64,000 bases of DNA from Sclerotinia nivalis (lineage: Eukaryota; Ascomycota; Leotiomycetes; Helotiales; Sclerotiniaceae): the NCBI GenBank assembly GCA_029531795.1, contig JAPEIS010000003.1, positions 1,426,001-1,490,000 on the forward strand, in the 5' to 3' direction. This document shows, in pieces, positions 33,663 through 45,962 of the stretch; position 1 is the first letter of the stretch, and every line of letters starts with the position of its first letter. The position numbers were made by a program, and so were the translations under genes. The notes under the pieces are model-generated. The model did not search any database. It had not been told where the DNA came from and saw only the letters and a program-made list of their open reading frames with translations.

Positions 33663-34935
33663 TATCATTATGCTATTATACTATTATACTACTGTGCCTT
33701 TTCGTATTGTTATTCTTTAACAGCTAAATTCATATTAGTGGCAATAAAGGTATTTTGATCATCAAGGTGAAATTATGAAATCACATATTCGTTCACTTGA
33801 ACCAGAGTCATTGGGTCGTCAATCTACAATTAAACTCCCTGTTTGAATGGCTTTGCTTCGTTCTGAATTCATCTGCTTCCCATACCCCATGTACGAGTTG
33901 AGTTACCCAATCTAATTGTCCTCTGACAATGGATGGTTTGGGGACAAGCAAAAGCCACGTTGATGTAATACTTCGAGGGCCGCTGATAAGTTTGGGGTTT
34001 GTAAAATGTTTTATTTAGCTTCGATCGTAGCTTTGATAATAACCTTACACCTTACGTGGTGGGGGTTGGGGCACTTACTTGTACCTTCCCATTTACTACC
34101 GAGTAGCCTACCAACTTGATAAACATCGGTCTCGAGACGGTGTACGGTGTATGTTCTATCAGTTCGTTATCTGGCTCGAGGGTTCTGCCCCGCCTAAAAG
34201 TTGTATTATAAGGTTAAGTTCTGATATCCGATATCCTCAACCTCAACCTCCACGCGATAGACAATCATACCGCATCAGAACTTAACGCGTTCGTGTCATT
34301 CAATACAGTCAGATTCGGGCATGTCCGAGCTATCAACCTGATAAGCAATCCTGGAGACAGATCATTGAGGCCATTTCCATCGAGGCAGTTGATCATGTGT
34401 TTCTGCCGTGTTATACCTGATAGAGACGATAGACCGGTTATCAAGCAACTTACTAACTGAGTTGAGAGAATTATCCGAAAAGTTTTGCCCGTTGATAACA
34501 ACGGTCGATTCGATTAGCAGCAAAGCAGGTTATCCACTTGTTCGCCAACAAAATCCAGAACCAGTCAAATGTACGGAGTAGTACTAGGTAGATACTAGAT
34601 AGATACTTCAAGGCTCGGTACACACACAGGCTAGGTAGGTAGGACATGGAAAATATTAAATATTCCTAGAATGATTGGTGGTGCGCACGGAAGTGGATTT
34701 TATCTTTTCCTTCCTCGATCAAAAATTGTAAGGCTTTTCTTCGCCTTCTTCCCGCCTCTTCTCCCCCTTTTGCCTCCTCCCTCTTTTTCTCGCAAAAAGA
34801 GCACAATAACTCGGAGTATGATACCTTCTCTCGACATTTGTTTGAAGTGAAACCATTTTACTCTTTACTTTGCGTTATTGTCACTGCTGATATCCGTACC
34901 TAAGGTTCCCGCAATCAGTTGGAAAATTATCCGAG

Positions 34936-37172
34936 ATGTTCCCCGCCATGAACGCCGCGGCACTGAAAGCTCAATCTGCGGAAAAGGTTGAAGCTGTCAA
35001 AAATGCTTTCAAGAGTCGTCAAAGTTTCTTGGATTTCATAACTGTGGGAGGTACTACACTTGATCAGCATAGCCATGCGGGATCCAACAAGACTTGGTCC
35101 AACGAAGATCTGTAAGTCCAACAGAGTTTTAATGCTGGATTCGCACATGGTGAACGATTCAGCTACTAAACTTATTCCTGTAGTGATCCAACACCTCCTG
35201 AGAAACGGACATGGCGTTGGTGGAATTTCGCTACCTTTTACCTAGGACTCTCCTTCGGCAATTGGACTCTGGGCTCGACTATGGTTGGAATTGGTCTTAA
35301 CTGGTGGCAGGCTATCATTGTCATCTTTGTGTCCCAATTGATCAGCTCAATCGCCATGTACTTTAACAGTCGATGCGCCTCAGTCTATCATATCGGGTAT
35401 CCTGTCGTAGCCAGGAGTGTTTTCGGAATGTATGGATCATACTATTTCGTTGGAGCTAGAGCTGCCCTAGCCATTATCTGGTATGGTGTACAACGTAAGT
35501 GGTCCAACTCAAGGCTTCTTGTCGCAACGGAACGTACTACGCCTTCTAGCAAAGATTGGACTATTGGAGCTCCGTTCTGTCTTGGATGCAGCCTGCTCTC
35601 TTTCGATCTCTTGCTAATGCCCCGACAACCATAGTGTTCTCCGGTGCGAGCTTCATGAGCAATATCTTGCGATGCATTTTCGGACACAACTTCACTGACA
35701 TTCCGAATCATATTCCTGAATCGATTGGTATCACATCCGCCAATATGCTCGCCTTCTTTCTCTTTTGGCTGGTCCACTTTCCATTCTGCGCTTTCCGACC
35801 ATATCAATTACGAGCATTCTTCTGGTTCAAGTCGATTGTCGTTTTGCCGGCCGTATTTGGACTTTTCATTTTCTGCATGGTCAACACAAAGGGAAAAGTC
35901 GGATCGGTATACGAGAGCACACTTGGCGAAGGGGCTGCCTATGGATGGTTCATTATGCACGGCATCAATAGTGGTATGGGTAATACTGCAACTTGTAAGT
36001 CTCTGGTTTCATTGCACTTCCCTGTCTTGAATCAATATTCCGCCCAATTTCCCTTTCTTCCAGAGGGCATTTTGACGTCTTACGCTCATTGCGCAACGAA
36101 GAATTGCTAACTTGTCGATTTTCTAGTGATCACGAATCAGCCAGATATCGCAAGATGGAGTTCGACGAAATCTGGTGCACAATGGTCACAACTTATCACT
36201 CAACCTCTATCCGTGACGCTATCTGCTACATTTGGAATTTTAGCTACGGCTGCGGTTAACAACAATTGGGGCTTGAATTTGTGGAACCCTTGGGATTTGC
36301 TGGGCGCCATTTTGGATAAATACTGGTCCGGCAGCACACGTTTTGCTGTGTTTCTGTTGGCGTTTTGCTGGATGGTATCCATTCTTGGCACAAACATCGC
36401 GGCCAACATGATTCCGTTCGGGGCGGATAGTACCATGTTGTTTCCTCGATTCATCACAATTCCCCGAGGGCAATATGTTGTGGAATTCTTGGCTTTCGCC
36501 ATCTGTCCATGGAAGATTCTCGCTTCTGCTTCAGTCTTTACCACTTTTCTTTCGGGTTATGGTATATTTATGGCTAGCGTCGTTGCAATAATGGTCTGCG
36601 ATTGTAAGTTCTTCTATGCACTTGACCTACAAAAATCTTTCCGCGAATACCTCCTGAACCATCATATCTGAGGATAGTGGAAGCGAAGCGATTCTATTTC
36701 CCTAACCTGATGCTAACTATTCAAAGATTATGCGCTCACCAAGGGCAACGTGTTCATTGGACATCTCTACAACGGCTCCAAAGCAAATAAACATTACTAT
36801 TATTTTCATGGCTGGAATGTGCAAGCGATTATTGCATACATTTGTGGTGTTGCGCTCCCGTTCCCAGGTTTTATTGGAACTTTGGGTGCATCAGTATCGA
36901 CCAGTGCTATAAATCTTGGGCGTCTCGGATGGTTGTTATCGTTCTCTGTCAGTTTCGTTGTATACTTTGCACTTTGCAAGGTGTGGCCAACTCAGAATCA
37001 GAAGATCATCAAGGAGATGGGTCTTGGATGGGAATCACAATATGGTGACATTGTGATTGCTGAAGATGGGACACAAATTGCAGAGCGCGGAGGGATGGTT
37101 ACAGCTGTCAGTGATGATTCTGAATCTGTCAATAGAACAACAGTGGCGTATCGAGGAGAGAAGGAGTTTTGA
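34936..37172 (+). CDS. NCS1 nucleobase permease, uracil/FUR-type
   Basis: Predicted plasma-membrane proton symporter for uracil, allantoin or related compounds; the exact substrate cannot be read from sequence. Exons 34936-35111, 35184-35494, 35635-35994, 36127-36603 and 36727-37172 give 589 aa. The 140-nt second intron was placed so that WYGVQ joins to LFSGASFMSNILRCIFG; an ORF reading across it picks up intron-coded residues. Family marks are KRTWRWWNF, FGNWTLGS, GYPVVARSVFGMYG, IWYGVQ, PNHIPESIGITS, FLFWLVHFPF, and NWWQAI before them. Roughly 12 hydrophobic segments are present. Introns 2-5 of this gene are longer (123-140 nt) than most in the window. It is divergent from the siderophore transporter. 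Confidence 0.93.
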
Positions 37173-38005
37173 GAGGCAAAAATGAGTAGCTTCGCATTAA
37201 TGATCAGAATCCGTATTTATGATTGAAACTAAATGAATGAATAAATTAATTAATTTCAAAATAAAAACTGGTGCTGGCGAAAGATTATTTCGGTCGATGA
37301 GCTTCACATATGATTGTAACTACCTACCTAAAACTTAGATATGTGGCCGGACTCGAATTCGGCATCTGCAGATTCATGTTCAGTGTTCAGTGTTCCAAAC
37401 TATATCATTGTTTCCAATTCATATTAATAATTCATAAATCATTACTTCTTCTCATACTTTCTCAATCCCATACCTCTTTCTAACATAGAAGTAAAGCAGG
37501 AACGCAGGGCAACACAGCCTAGTGAACATCTTCTCTTCTCATTTAAGAATCAATGGATCAATCATCAACAAACACAACACTCACAAACTTATTCATAACA
37601 CAAAATATCTATAATTGCACCACCGACAGCGACAGTAACCACCAGTGTTCCCGAATGACTACTTGCTTTTTCATATGGAATATGGGAAATAATCCAATTT
37701 TAGCTGCGGCTCAGAACTCTTTATCTAGATTGGCTCAACCTTAGTGGGCTGAGTCCACTCTTACAGTACACCAGTGAGTACTAGTCTTTTAGTAAAATGT
37801 TAAAGAGAAAAAAATTGCTGCCCACTCTATCATTTATCATCGACGCTCCATTCTCCTTGATCTTTTCATGGTGGCAAGCTTGGAAACTTAAGACAATTAT
37901 TCATTCTCATATATTGTATCAGTTAGCACTGAGTATCAAAATCCTCGAAGATTTGACCCACCCAGAAATTTCCTTTCCAACTTTTCTTCTTCCGACATTG
38001 TCAAT
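37173..38005. other. intergenic between permease and SET gene
   Basis: No supported gene. A short ATG frame at 37553-37744 (63 codons) has no recognisable features. Around 37340-37370 a short T-arm-like sequence is visible, but no tRNA can be built around it. Confidence 0.5.
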
Positions 38006-39727
38006 ATGGATTCACCATGGAGATCAGAATTATATAAGCCATCCTCAGCTTGTGAGATTTCTCCGTATCAAATTCTAGAGGCAGAAGTTCGTCCTCAAAT
38101 AAATCCTTCTACCTGTAGTCCTCAGGAGAGTAGTTCGAACTTTTCACTGATTATTTCCTTCTCTTTCTAGCTCTTGGAGTCCGAAATTGAAGCCTTGACT
38201 CAATTAACAAAGGACATTGCGGAGACCGCATACGACCCTGAAAACTGGCTTAACCGAGGAAACTGCCTCCGTCGATTAGGGTATCCCGAACTTGCTCTTG
38301 GCGATGTTCATAAAGCCCGGCTTCTAGTCGAAGCTGCCTTAGAGAACGATTCTACCTTAGGTACTGATGCGTACAAAGCATATAGCCAGAAGATATTTCA
38401 ACTGCACCAGACCCATCCAGCATGGATGCTGAGGAAAGCACAGGTTGCGACGCCAGAATCTCTTCATGCCTTAGTCACAGTTCTGTTGAAAAGACTTGAG
38501 CTTCAGATCTGGTCGGAATTGATGGAAGGATTAATGGCTTCCAACTGCTGTACAGACTATCTTGCGGCAAGTAAGGAGGCCGTGGCCAGATTTCCCGATG
38601 ACAAGGTTTTCCCTTCCGAAGTAGCGAATGCCGAGTCATGGTTTGAGCAGCGACAAAATATCCTCCAGGGATATGTTGATGACGAAGAAATGACAACAGG
38701 AGCCATGGCAAGTACTCTTTACAACGGAGGTGTCTACCCCACAGCATATCCATGGATGACCGAAGATCTTGTCACAAGATCTGATCGATCAATAGAAAAG
38801 GTAGCCACTGAGTTTTCCTCTGCATCTTCCAATTGTGTAGTCTCAAAGAGTACAATTAGACTGGCTTCTTCGCCTGAAGAAGTGTCGGAGACAGATGTGC
38901 TTGGCGTCGTGGCAATAAAAGATATTCTGGCTCAAGAATCAGTCCTTTTTGACCCTACGCTCGCTGCTGTAGTTGACAGTGCCGGTCGTTGCCCCGCTTG
39001 CTGTGGGCCGATTTTGGATAAGATTGAAAATCCTTGTTGCAGAACTTCTTACTGCAGCTTTTCGTGCTCCCAACGTGCGCTGGATAGTTATCACACCGTC
39101 GTTTGTGGTAAGGATTTCGATTTCCTGTATGAAACTAAATCAGTATCTTCGTCAAGCTCCACAGAATCGTCTATTGGATCCAAATTGCTCCTCCGAGTCC
39201 TCGCCCTTTCTATTAGAGAAAATACTGCAAATCCTCTACAGTCTTCTCTCATTTCACGTCTCACGCCCGCTTATAATCCAAACGACCCTCAACTCATCGC
39301 CTTCAACTTCATAGATCACATCACAACACCAATCCGGATCCTCGGCGAGCTTGGTCTCGATGTCTTCACGAACAGCATGTATGATACATGGGTACTGCAC
39401 ACTATTCATTGCCGGCTGCAAAACAATAAACATGGGCAAACCTTTGATGATATCTGTGGAACTGCCATAAATCCTCTATACTCCATGTTTAATCATAGTT
39501 GTGATCCTAATGTTGATTGGAGACACGACCATGAAAATAGTACAGTAACCATGTTTGCCGAAAGGAATATCAAGAAAGGGGAGGAAATGTTTATTTCGTA
39601 TATTGGCAAAGGCGATAGTCTTAAGGACAGACAAAGAAAACTAATGCCTTGGTTCGGCATGGAGTGTGCATGTCACAAGTGTGATGAGGAGAAAGTAGAA
39701 GCGATGGCTGCAGGCATGACTATATGA
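38006..39727 (+). CDS. SET-domain protein with TPR-like N-terminus, SMYD-like
   Basis: Probable protein lysine methyltransferase. Exon 1 38006-38086 (ATG in ATATGGATTC) and exon 2 38171-39727 give 545 aa. The 84-nt intron, with GTTCGT donor, joins QILEAE to LLESEIEALTQ. Residues ~30-150 look like helical repeats (ENWLNRGNCLRRLGYPELAL). A cysteine-rich zinc cluster CPACCGPILDKIENPCC...YCSFSC...C, about residues 300-340, sits inside a split SET domain. The SET core has FNHSCDPNVDW (NHSC motif), GEEMFISY, and a post-SET-like CACHKC. This arrangement is that of fungal SMYD/RKM-type SET proteins. Histone versus non-histone substrate cannot be decided. The exon 1 model is less certain than the rest. 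Confidence 0.85.
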
Positions 39728-40472
39728 GCAATCAATATCAATTAGCGGACAAAGTTATTGTATCATTTTCTAGCTAGTTCTTACTCGTCTAATACTTCCC
39801 TGTTGTTTAGGGTTATTTGAACACTGGCGTTTTCTGAATGTCCAATAGTCCGGGCTAACGGATTAGATATAAGTTTTCAAGATCTGAAAACAATTTTATA
39901 TTCGAAATATATTCAACATTCTGAATGATTTTAATATTCTAATTGGTTTGAATTTTCTATATGAATTATCATATAGTTGAGCTCCGCTGACATCAGAAAT
40001 GATTAGTGGCACTCATACATAAGCATGTTATCACTAGGAAATAATAGACATTTGTCATCGGCGGCTCATTTTTATATAGATTTTCTTTCTTCTTCGATAG
40101 TCTAACCCTTTCTTTCCTCCAATAATATTTTGAAGTTTCTTGTTTATCTACGAAATTGCGGGCCTTGTAAATTAATCCCCAATGACACGTCATATTTGCT
40201 TTCAATAGTAATCATTGTTCTGCAGGAATCAATGCCATGGCTGACTGAGCCTGCAAGTACCCCAATACAGCACCTGTTGCGTAAGTGGGTGGGTTGTGAA
40301 AAGGTCGCCGACTCGGCTGTTGCGTTGCAGGAAAACTTTATATATCCTCAATGTTGTCTGGTAACAATGGAACTTGTTAGTGCGGCCTTTCGATGTTCAT
40401 TCCAAAATATCTGAATTCAATGTGGAATTTCAATAAGACGGTCTATATGCCAAAGCCTTCTACTCCTTCAGC
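39728..40472. other. intergenic, small AT-rich insert
   Basis: 3' flank of the SET gene and promoter of the P450. TGTCCAATAGTCCGGGCTAA begins at about 39838, is followed by an ATTC-rich AT segment, and resembles the possible inverted-repeat ends noted at 18040-18060. Confidence 0.4.
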
Positions 40473-42780
40473 ATGACTATCATTACTTATCTAGAAATTA
40501 TACTCTTCCTATCCTTATCCCTATGGATCATCTACGGCGCCATATATCGTCTCTATTTTAGCCCCATTGCCAAGTTTCCAGGTCCAAAACTTGCAGCTTT
40601 GACGCTGTGGTATGAGTTCTACTTCAATGTCATACGTGATGGACAATGGATTTGGGAAATCAAACGAATGCACGAAGAGTATGGTATGTTTAGCCGCGTT
40701 CTTCCTGAAGTTGTATTGTGACTGAAAATCGTAGGCCCAATAGTGCGCATCAATCCTTATGAATTGCATATTGATGATCCGGAGTATTATGATGAATTAT
40801 ATGCGGGAAACACGACAAAGCGTTAAAAGTAGGTTTGTGAGCAAGATTTACCTCGATATTCTGCCCCAGAGTTTCCGATAGTCCGGGCTGTAGTCCAATA
40901 GTAAAGTGAAATATTCAAACTATTTGGAGTATTCAAATCATTTGGGATATTCAAGGTATTTAGAATATTTAAAGTATTTAAGTATACAAAACATTCTTGA
41001 AGACTCAAAGCTTTCATATCTAGTTTATCAGTTCGTAATATTGGGCACACTGGACTTCTCAATATGCAGTCCCGGGGTCCGGGGGATTACCTCTTTTGCC
41101 ATCTTCTCTTTTTTTAGCTATTGAAATTCTACTCCTTTCTTGTACGTTTTGGGAGCACAGAGCGCGCCATTGGATGGCAAGATCGGTCGATCTCTGCAAA
41201 GTTGCACTTGATATCATTATCGTCTACTTGAAAAGATTTCTGGATTGTGCATAGACTATTATACTGACTGAGAATGACAGGTATCTATGGTTCGTCAGTT
41301 CCGCTGGTTCTCCGGGAAGCAGCTTCGAGACTATAGGACATGACCTCCACCGCATCCGAAGGAATGCTGTCAACCCTTTCTTTTCCAAGCGATCAATTGT
41401 TGCTATGGAGCCGCTCATTAAATCAAAAATCTTCTTGTTGTCTAATATATTTCACTCGCATTCCGTCAATCAAACCCCTGTCAATCTCCGAGTCGTGTTC
41501 TCTTCCCTCACTTTAGACATTATCTCCGATTATTGTTACGGAGAAGCTTTCGGCGCTCTGACTGACAAAAGCCTGGCTGAAATGTGGAGTAAAACTCTTT
41601 CCCAGATTATATCTATTACGACTATTGTTATGCACTTCCCTATACTACCCAAGATATTGTCTTGGTTACCAGATAGTATAGCTTGGCCAGTATTGGGACA
41701 TCACAAAGTTGGTCTAAAGATTTCTTCCCGTATGTACAAACTGAAACCTGACCGCCTATACTAGAATTCGAGAAGACAGGTGGCACGTATTTTAAATCAC
41801 GAAGATGCTGGAGGTCGTCAAAATACAATATTCCACGAACTTCGCGACACTGACATTCTTCCCCCTCAAGAAAAAACCCTTAGTCGACTGGCTGATGAGG
41901 GGAATATCCTGATCGGAGCTGGAGGTGAGACGACGGCTCAGACTTTGGCCGTATTGTTTTATTACCTCCTGGATAATCCAAAAATGCTATCAAGAGTCAA
42001 GGATGAGATTGGCACCGTGGGTGAAGACATTACCTGGGGACGATTGGAGAAGTTACCGTTCCTGGTCAGCTAATCCGCAATATTGCAAAATATAATGAAC
42101 TGCTAACTCAAATTCTTCTAGTCGGCGGCCATAACCGAAGCATTACGGCTTTCAAGCGTGTTAACCTCACGTCTCCCTCGAATCGCACCCAATGAAGATA
42201 TGAAATTTCAACAATGGACAATTCCTGCCGGTGTATGCATATACTCTTCTTTCTTGTCCCTTGATGAATTGCTGTCTCTACTCCCGGAGCGCGTCTCATC
42301 ACTTTCTCTACATTCACCATATTCATCATTTTAACAAAGACCTAGACACCAACAAGCATGTCCTACTACTTCCTCCATTACTCTCCAGAAATATTCCCCT
42401 CCCCTAAAACATTCGACCCCACTCTTTGGATCTCAGATTCGGTTTCAAATGGTTCAATCAATGGAGATACTTTGCGAAAACATAGACTGGACAAGTATTT
42501 TGTACCTTTTTGCAAGGGGACTAGAATTTGTCTTGGTATCAAGTATGGAAGTGACTATTTTATTTCTCTTTTCCGCTGACCTGACTAATGCATTACTCAA
42601 ATTAGTCTCGCATATGCAGAATTATTTCTCACAACTGCGTACGTTCTCAAGCGCTTTAATCTCGAGCTTTATGGAACGACAAAGAAATATGTGGAGATCA
42701 AGAGGGATCATTTTGTTGCAGCACCAGCGGTGGGAAGCAAAGGTATCAGGGTGATGGTCAAAGGCGATAAGGGGGTGTAA
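40473..42780 (+). pseudogene. cytochrome P450, nearly complete but damaged
   Basis: Fungal P450 in seven exons: 40473-40683, 40735-40828, 41281-41729, 41780-42064, 42122-42232, 42346-42542 and 42606-42780. All landmarks are present: N-terminal anchor then [60 protein letters not shown]-helix GAGGETTAQT, EALR as ExxR, TIPAG, heme loop FCKGTRICLGI, and a full C-terminus. Two lesions are apparent. One is a TAA codon (40824-40826) where relatives have an acidic residue after TTKR. The other is a one-base phase error at the exon 3/4 junction (41729/41780). Intron 2 is 452 nt, far longer than its neighbours, and holds an AT-rich repeated core. It is related to the dead P450 at 20899-22435. An unusual splice pattern or sequencing error could still rescue it. 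Confidence 0.8.
40873..41090. repeat. AT-rich insert in P450 intron 2
   Basis: Flanked by TAGTCCGGGCTGTAGTCC and GTCCCGGGGTCCGGGGG, with a core of about eight imperfect ATTCAA/ATTTGG/GTATTT repeats between 40915 and 40985. It lies inside an intron that is some 400 nt longer than its peers, so it is probably an insertion. Ends are not perfect inverted repeats, and the class is unknown. Confidence 0.4.
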
Positions 42781-42952
42781 AGAAGTGGCGCGGTGCAAGT
42801 TTTTGTATTGGCTACGTCGCAGCTTTGCAGGTGCTCCATATTTAAGATCTTGCGCCGCCTGCTTTTCCACTAGTTATCTCGGGGTGAAGAGTCTTTGTTC
42901 CATAAACTAGCAATTTGCTCGTTAGTAACAGGCCATCGGTCAAGATCATGTA

Positions 42953-44862
42953 TTATAACTTACTAGGCAGTTGCGTGTCGTCCGCTGGGTGGGTAACAAT
43001 CTCGTCTTGGACGGTGATAATCAAGCCCGAGACCTGTTCCGTGGGTACCACCGTTCCATCCCTCTTTTCAACAGTCCAGCTTAGATTAGTCTTCAAATAG
43101 TCCACTACGTCCTCAATATTAGTGGTATCTACGGTCTTAATAGCGTCTGCTAAAGTGAATTCGTTGTGGTACGTCAAACTTGGTGGGATTCTCCCATCCG
43201 CAACAGGGGGCGGCAAAACACAAAAGGAAGCTACAGGAGCGCCTTTGGTATACAACCTAACGGTGAATCTCTCGCCAAGTGCTGTAGCCAATACCTGAAT
43301 AGCCACCGACCACTCTCTCTTCTCATCTCTCTTTCTCTTTGAGCTGCCGAACTCTCCCCGGGGGTTGTATAAGGCATTGACAGTTGCAGTAACATTGGCG
43401 GAAAGTTCATTCGCGTTTGTGATAATCGCATCTGGAACTGAAGGATACGAGTATCCGAAAGTATTGGTGTAGTGAGCAGCATCCGATGTCCAAGGTGCCT
43501 CTCCATCAGGTTGATAGAATGGGGTCAAAGGCGATGCAGAAGTATCGCTGGTACCTCTGGCGATAGTAAAAGTACCGATCTGGTCGGAGGTTGGAAGCAT
43601 CCACACATCGGGATAGATTGCTTGCCACATTGCAAAAAGACGGTCCACATTTGCGTGGTGAAGCCAGAATATTGGATCAAAGGCAGAATAACTCAACTGA
43701 CTCATGTGTCCGTACGGACCTCCAATAGCAACATGTACAGCGCCATGAGGGTTTTCTAGGGAGGGGCTAGTAGAGACTTGAGTCGCTATGTTATAAAACG
43801 CAGTACTCTTTGAGAACATGGAATAGATCATACTCATCAGACCTACAGCACCCAGATTTTCATTCACTATGTTAGATTGAGATGTTCCTTGGATCGCTGC
43901 ATTTGGGAACCTCAACGTGGTAGGATCTTGAGCCAAGTCTCGATCCGCTGTGTTGGTGCCCGTAGTAGGAAACCAAGTTCCGTTCAAGGGAAACTGCTGA
44001 AATTTATAAAGGAGGAGAGGGTTGGCAACATTTTGAGTGCCAGAAGGCGTAGCGATTTGGACTGTGGCGTCACTGACAATGGGAGGAAGGGCAGGAACAG
44101 CGGCCCAGTCCCAATATGGAATCCGGAAATTTTTGGCGGCAGTAGTGTAAGTGGCATCGTTATATTTAGCGGCAATGACTTGAACATGACTAGCTAGGAC
44201 TTGCTCGTATAGGGCTAGATATGGACGATGCCAAGTTGGGAACAATACGTCGTCGTGGGTACAATAGCCAATTTGTGGAGCTGCTGGATTCCAGTTCACG
44301 TCGCCCCATGAATAATATGGACGACCGTGAATACCTGCAATCTGAAACCAGGACAATGGGTCATCTTCTGGTACTTTTTGTAGAGCAATGAGCGCCTGGA
44401 TGTAAAGAGACCTGAAAACAATTAGTCACTAAGTCAGGAAGCAGTCTTTACGATTGCTTTTCCAACCACGGTTGCGAAGGTTTTGGGCCGTGAGATACAA
44501 TTGAACGATGTGAAAAAGACCATTACATAGATTAAGGCCATGTCAAATCATTTGAATGTTCAATTTGTATCTGAACATTCAAATTTTAGTGAGTGCTTGC
44601 CCCGGTTTAAGCTACGACAGAGCTCTGCACTGATGGCGTTTGACTTCTTCCATGAAATTAGACTAAATGTATAAAATTCAACGCACCAAGTGGGAAGATC
44701 TTTTTGAAGATCCAAGATATCTTTTCGCGCAGGTCTTACTCCAGTTTGCGCATCCACACCAGTATGAACACCACCAATAGGATAGTGAGAGGCTTCTATG
44801 TTATTAACACAGACAAGAAGTGAAATGGCCAGGCCAAGTGGCGTAGTTCTGCCAAAGAGCAT
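42953..44862 (-). CDS. secreted tyrosinase, long form
   Basis: Type-3 copper monophenol/diphenol oxidase, likely in melanin or phenolic metabolism. Exons 44862-44687 and 44411-42953 give 544 aa; the codon for Trp in LPTW-SLYIQA is split by the intron. The N-terminus MLFGRTTPLGLAISLLVCVNNIEA is a signal peptide. CuA: IHGRPYYSW, then YCTHDDV with the Cys next to His used for a thioether bridge in fungal tyrosinases, then FPTWHRPYLALYE. CuB: NPHGAVHVAIGG and FDPIFWLHHANVDR. After the core comes YNPRGEF and a basic KRKRDEKRE stretch, then the C-terminal cap domain normally removed on activation. The 275-nt intron is unusually long. Its 3' end faces that of the P450 172 bp away, so the pair is convergent. 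Confidence 0.94.
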
Positions 44863-45692
44863 TTTGACAAATATGAGGATTCTAAGTCAAGAACCTTATA
44901 TGTATCGTAGACAAGGAAGTACTGGAGATCGTGGACCGTGGTTCAAGTAAATATGAGCGACAGAAGATCCCTCTCACGATACAAATGTATGTGATGATGA
45001 ATATAATGAGTTGGATGTAAGAACAAGAGCCAGCTACCAGAGAGAGTCCTTATATGCAAGGGGAGTTCTACCGTCGCCTAACTATATGCCGTAAATATAT
45101 AACGCTAGTACCGTAGCAGTTTCTCTTCGTAGAACAATTCTTGATGACGGTTCATTTCAAAATGCCGAGTCGATAACTCGAAGACGATCCGAAAGGCTAC
45201 CAGAACAGCCGTGGAGATATCATTAGGCAATGGCTGACAGGAATTTTCATAGAGATTGGTCCAGCTTGCCTCCGTTCCTCGATGTTCCCAATGTTCTAAT
45301 CTAGGGATAGCATTTCCTGCATCCATGTGCGGTGGAGGCGGGAATTACTCAAATCTGGTTGGGCAAATTCTCAACGTGGTGGGAAAGAGATTGTGGTCCA
45401 CAAAGCTTGCATCCCCAAAAATTAAACGTTGCAGTAACACGAGTATCGATGCATGTAGCATGCATATTGAGAGGCTATAGGAACCAGGTAACGCGCCGAT
45501 TCGCCAGCCGCCATGTACTGAATATCAACAAGCAAATTTCAATAACCAAATCATTGAAGAACATGTTGAAGCGTCTGACTATACATGGGCAAACTATGAT
45601 CAAGTCTAGAAGTTTCATTTGGGTCTTGACGAACATTGCATAAGTAAACATTGATACCAATCAATACGAGCTTTTATACATCATCACTAAAT
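44863..45692. other. promoter side of long tyrosinase
   Basis: Upstream flank of the tyrosinase; only short frames with no recognisable content. Confidence 0.5.
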
Positions 45693-45962
45693 CTAGCTAG
45701 TCTTAAGTGGGACTTTACTGCGTTCACGCTCTGCCTTGCCCTGGAAGGTCCTCTTCCTGACGTACAATTTTGGATTCACTGTGCCCAGAAATTCGCTGGA
45801 AAGGTATGCCACAAGCTCATTCCCTAGGATTCGCTCTGACATACCTTGATGTGGTTTGAAATATCTTTCCATCGCTTGCAACGATTCCTCCAGGGAAGAG
45901 AGGCCTAGGTTATGAGAAAAAAAATTGCTGGCTTTCTCTCGTTTAGAGGTGAGCATCTTCAT
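45693..45962 (-). CDS. hypothetical small protein or remnant exon
   Basis: ATG-started frame of 89 codons (MKMLTSKREKASNFF...), Lys/Ser/Glu-rich, with the middle segment GLSSLEESLQAMERYFKPHQ probably helical. The same frame stays open about 30 codons further upstream (to ~46058), so it may be the last exon of a longer or decayed gene. No family recognised. Confidence 0.3.
   Translation of the reverse strand: MKMLTSKREKASNFFSHNLGLSSLEESLQAMERYFKPHQGMSERILGNELVAYLSSEFLGTVNPKLYVRKRTFQGKAERERSKVPLKTS

Larger units (their letters stand above)
32854..34935. other. divergent intergenic region, MFS/permease promoters
   Basis: 2.1 kb between divergently transcribed transporters. It holds a GTTTGAAT-type minisatellite (33615-33662) and the open stretch at 33095-33316 noted separately. 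C/T-rich stretches at 34730-34790 precede the permease start, as expected for a fungal promoter. Confidence 0.5.

Noticed and set aside
35556..35634. Extra permease segment (LDYWSSVLSWMQPALF...)
   Set aside because: Open by chance within a 140-nt intron; removing it restores the conserved GVQ-LFSGASFM join and the reading phase.
37330..37400. Possible tRNA on the minus strand (GAATTCGAGTCCGGCC looks like a T-arm)
   Set aside because: No acceptor, D or anticodon arm can be folded upstream of it.
20899..44862. A complete secondary-metabolite gene cluster
   Set aside because: No backbone synthase (PKS, NRPS, terpene cyclase) or pathway transcription factor is present; unrelated transporters and a rhomboid gene interrupt the oxidases.
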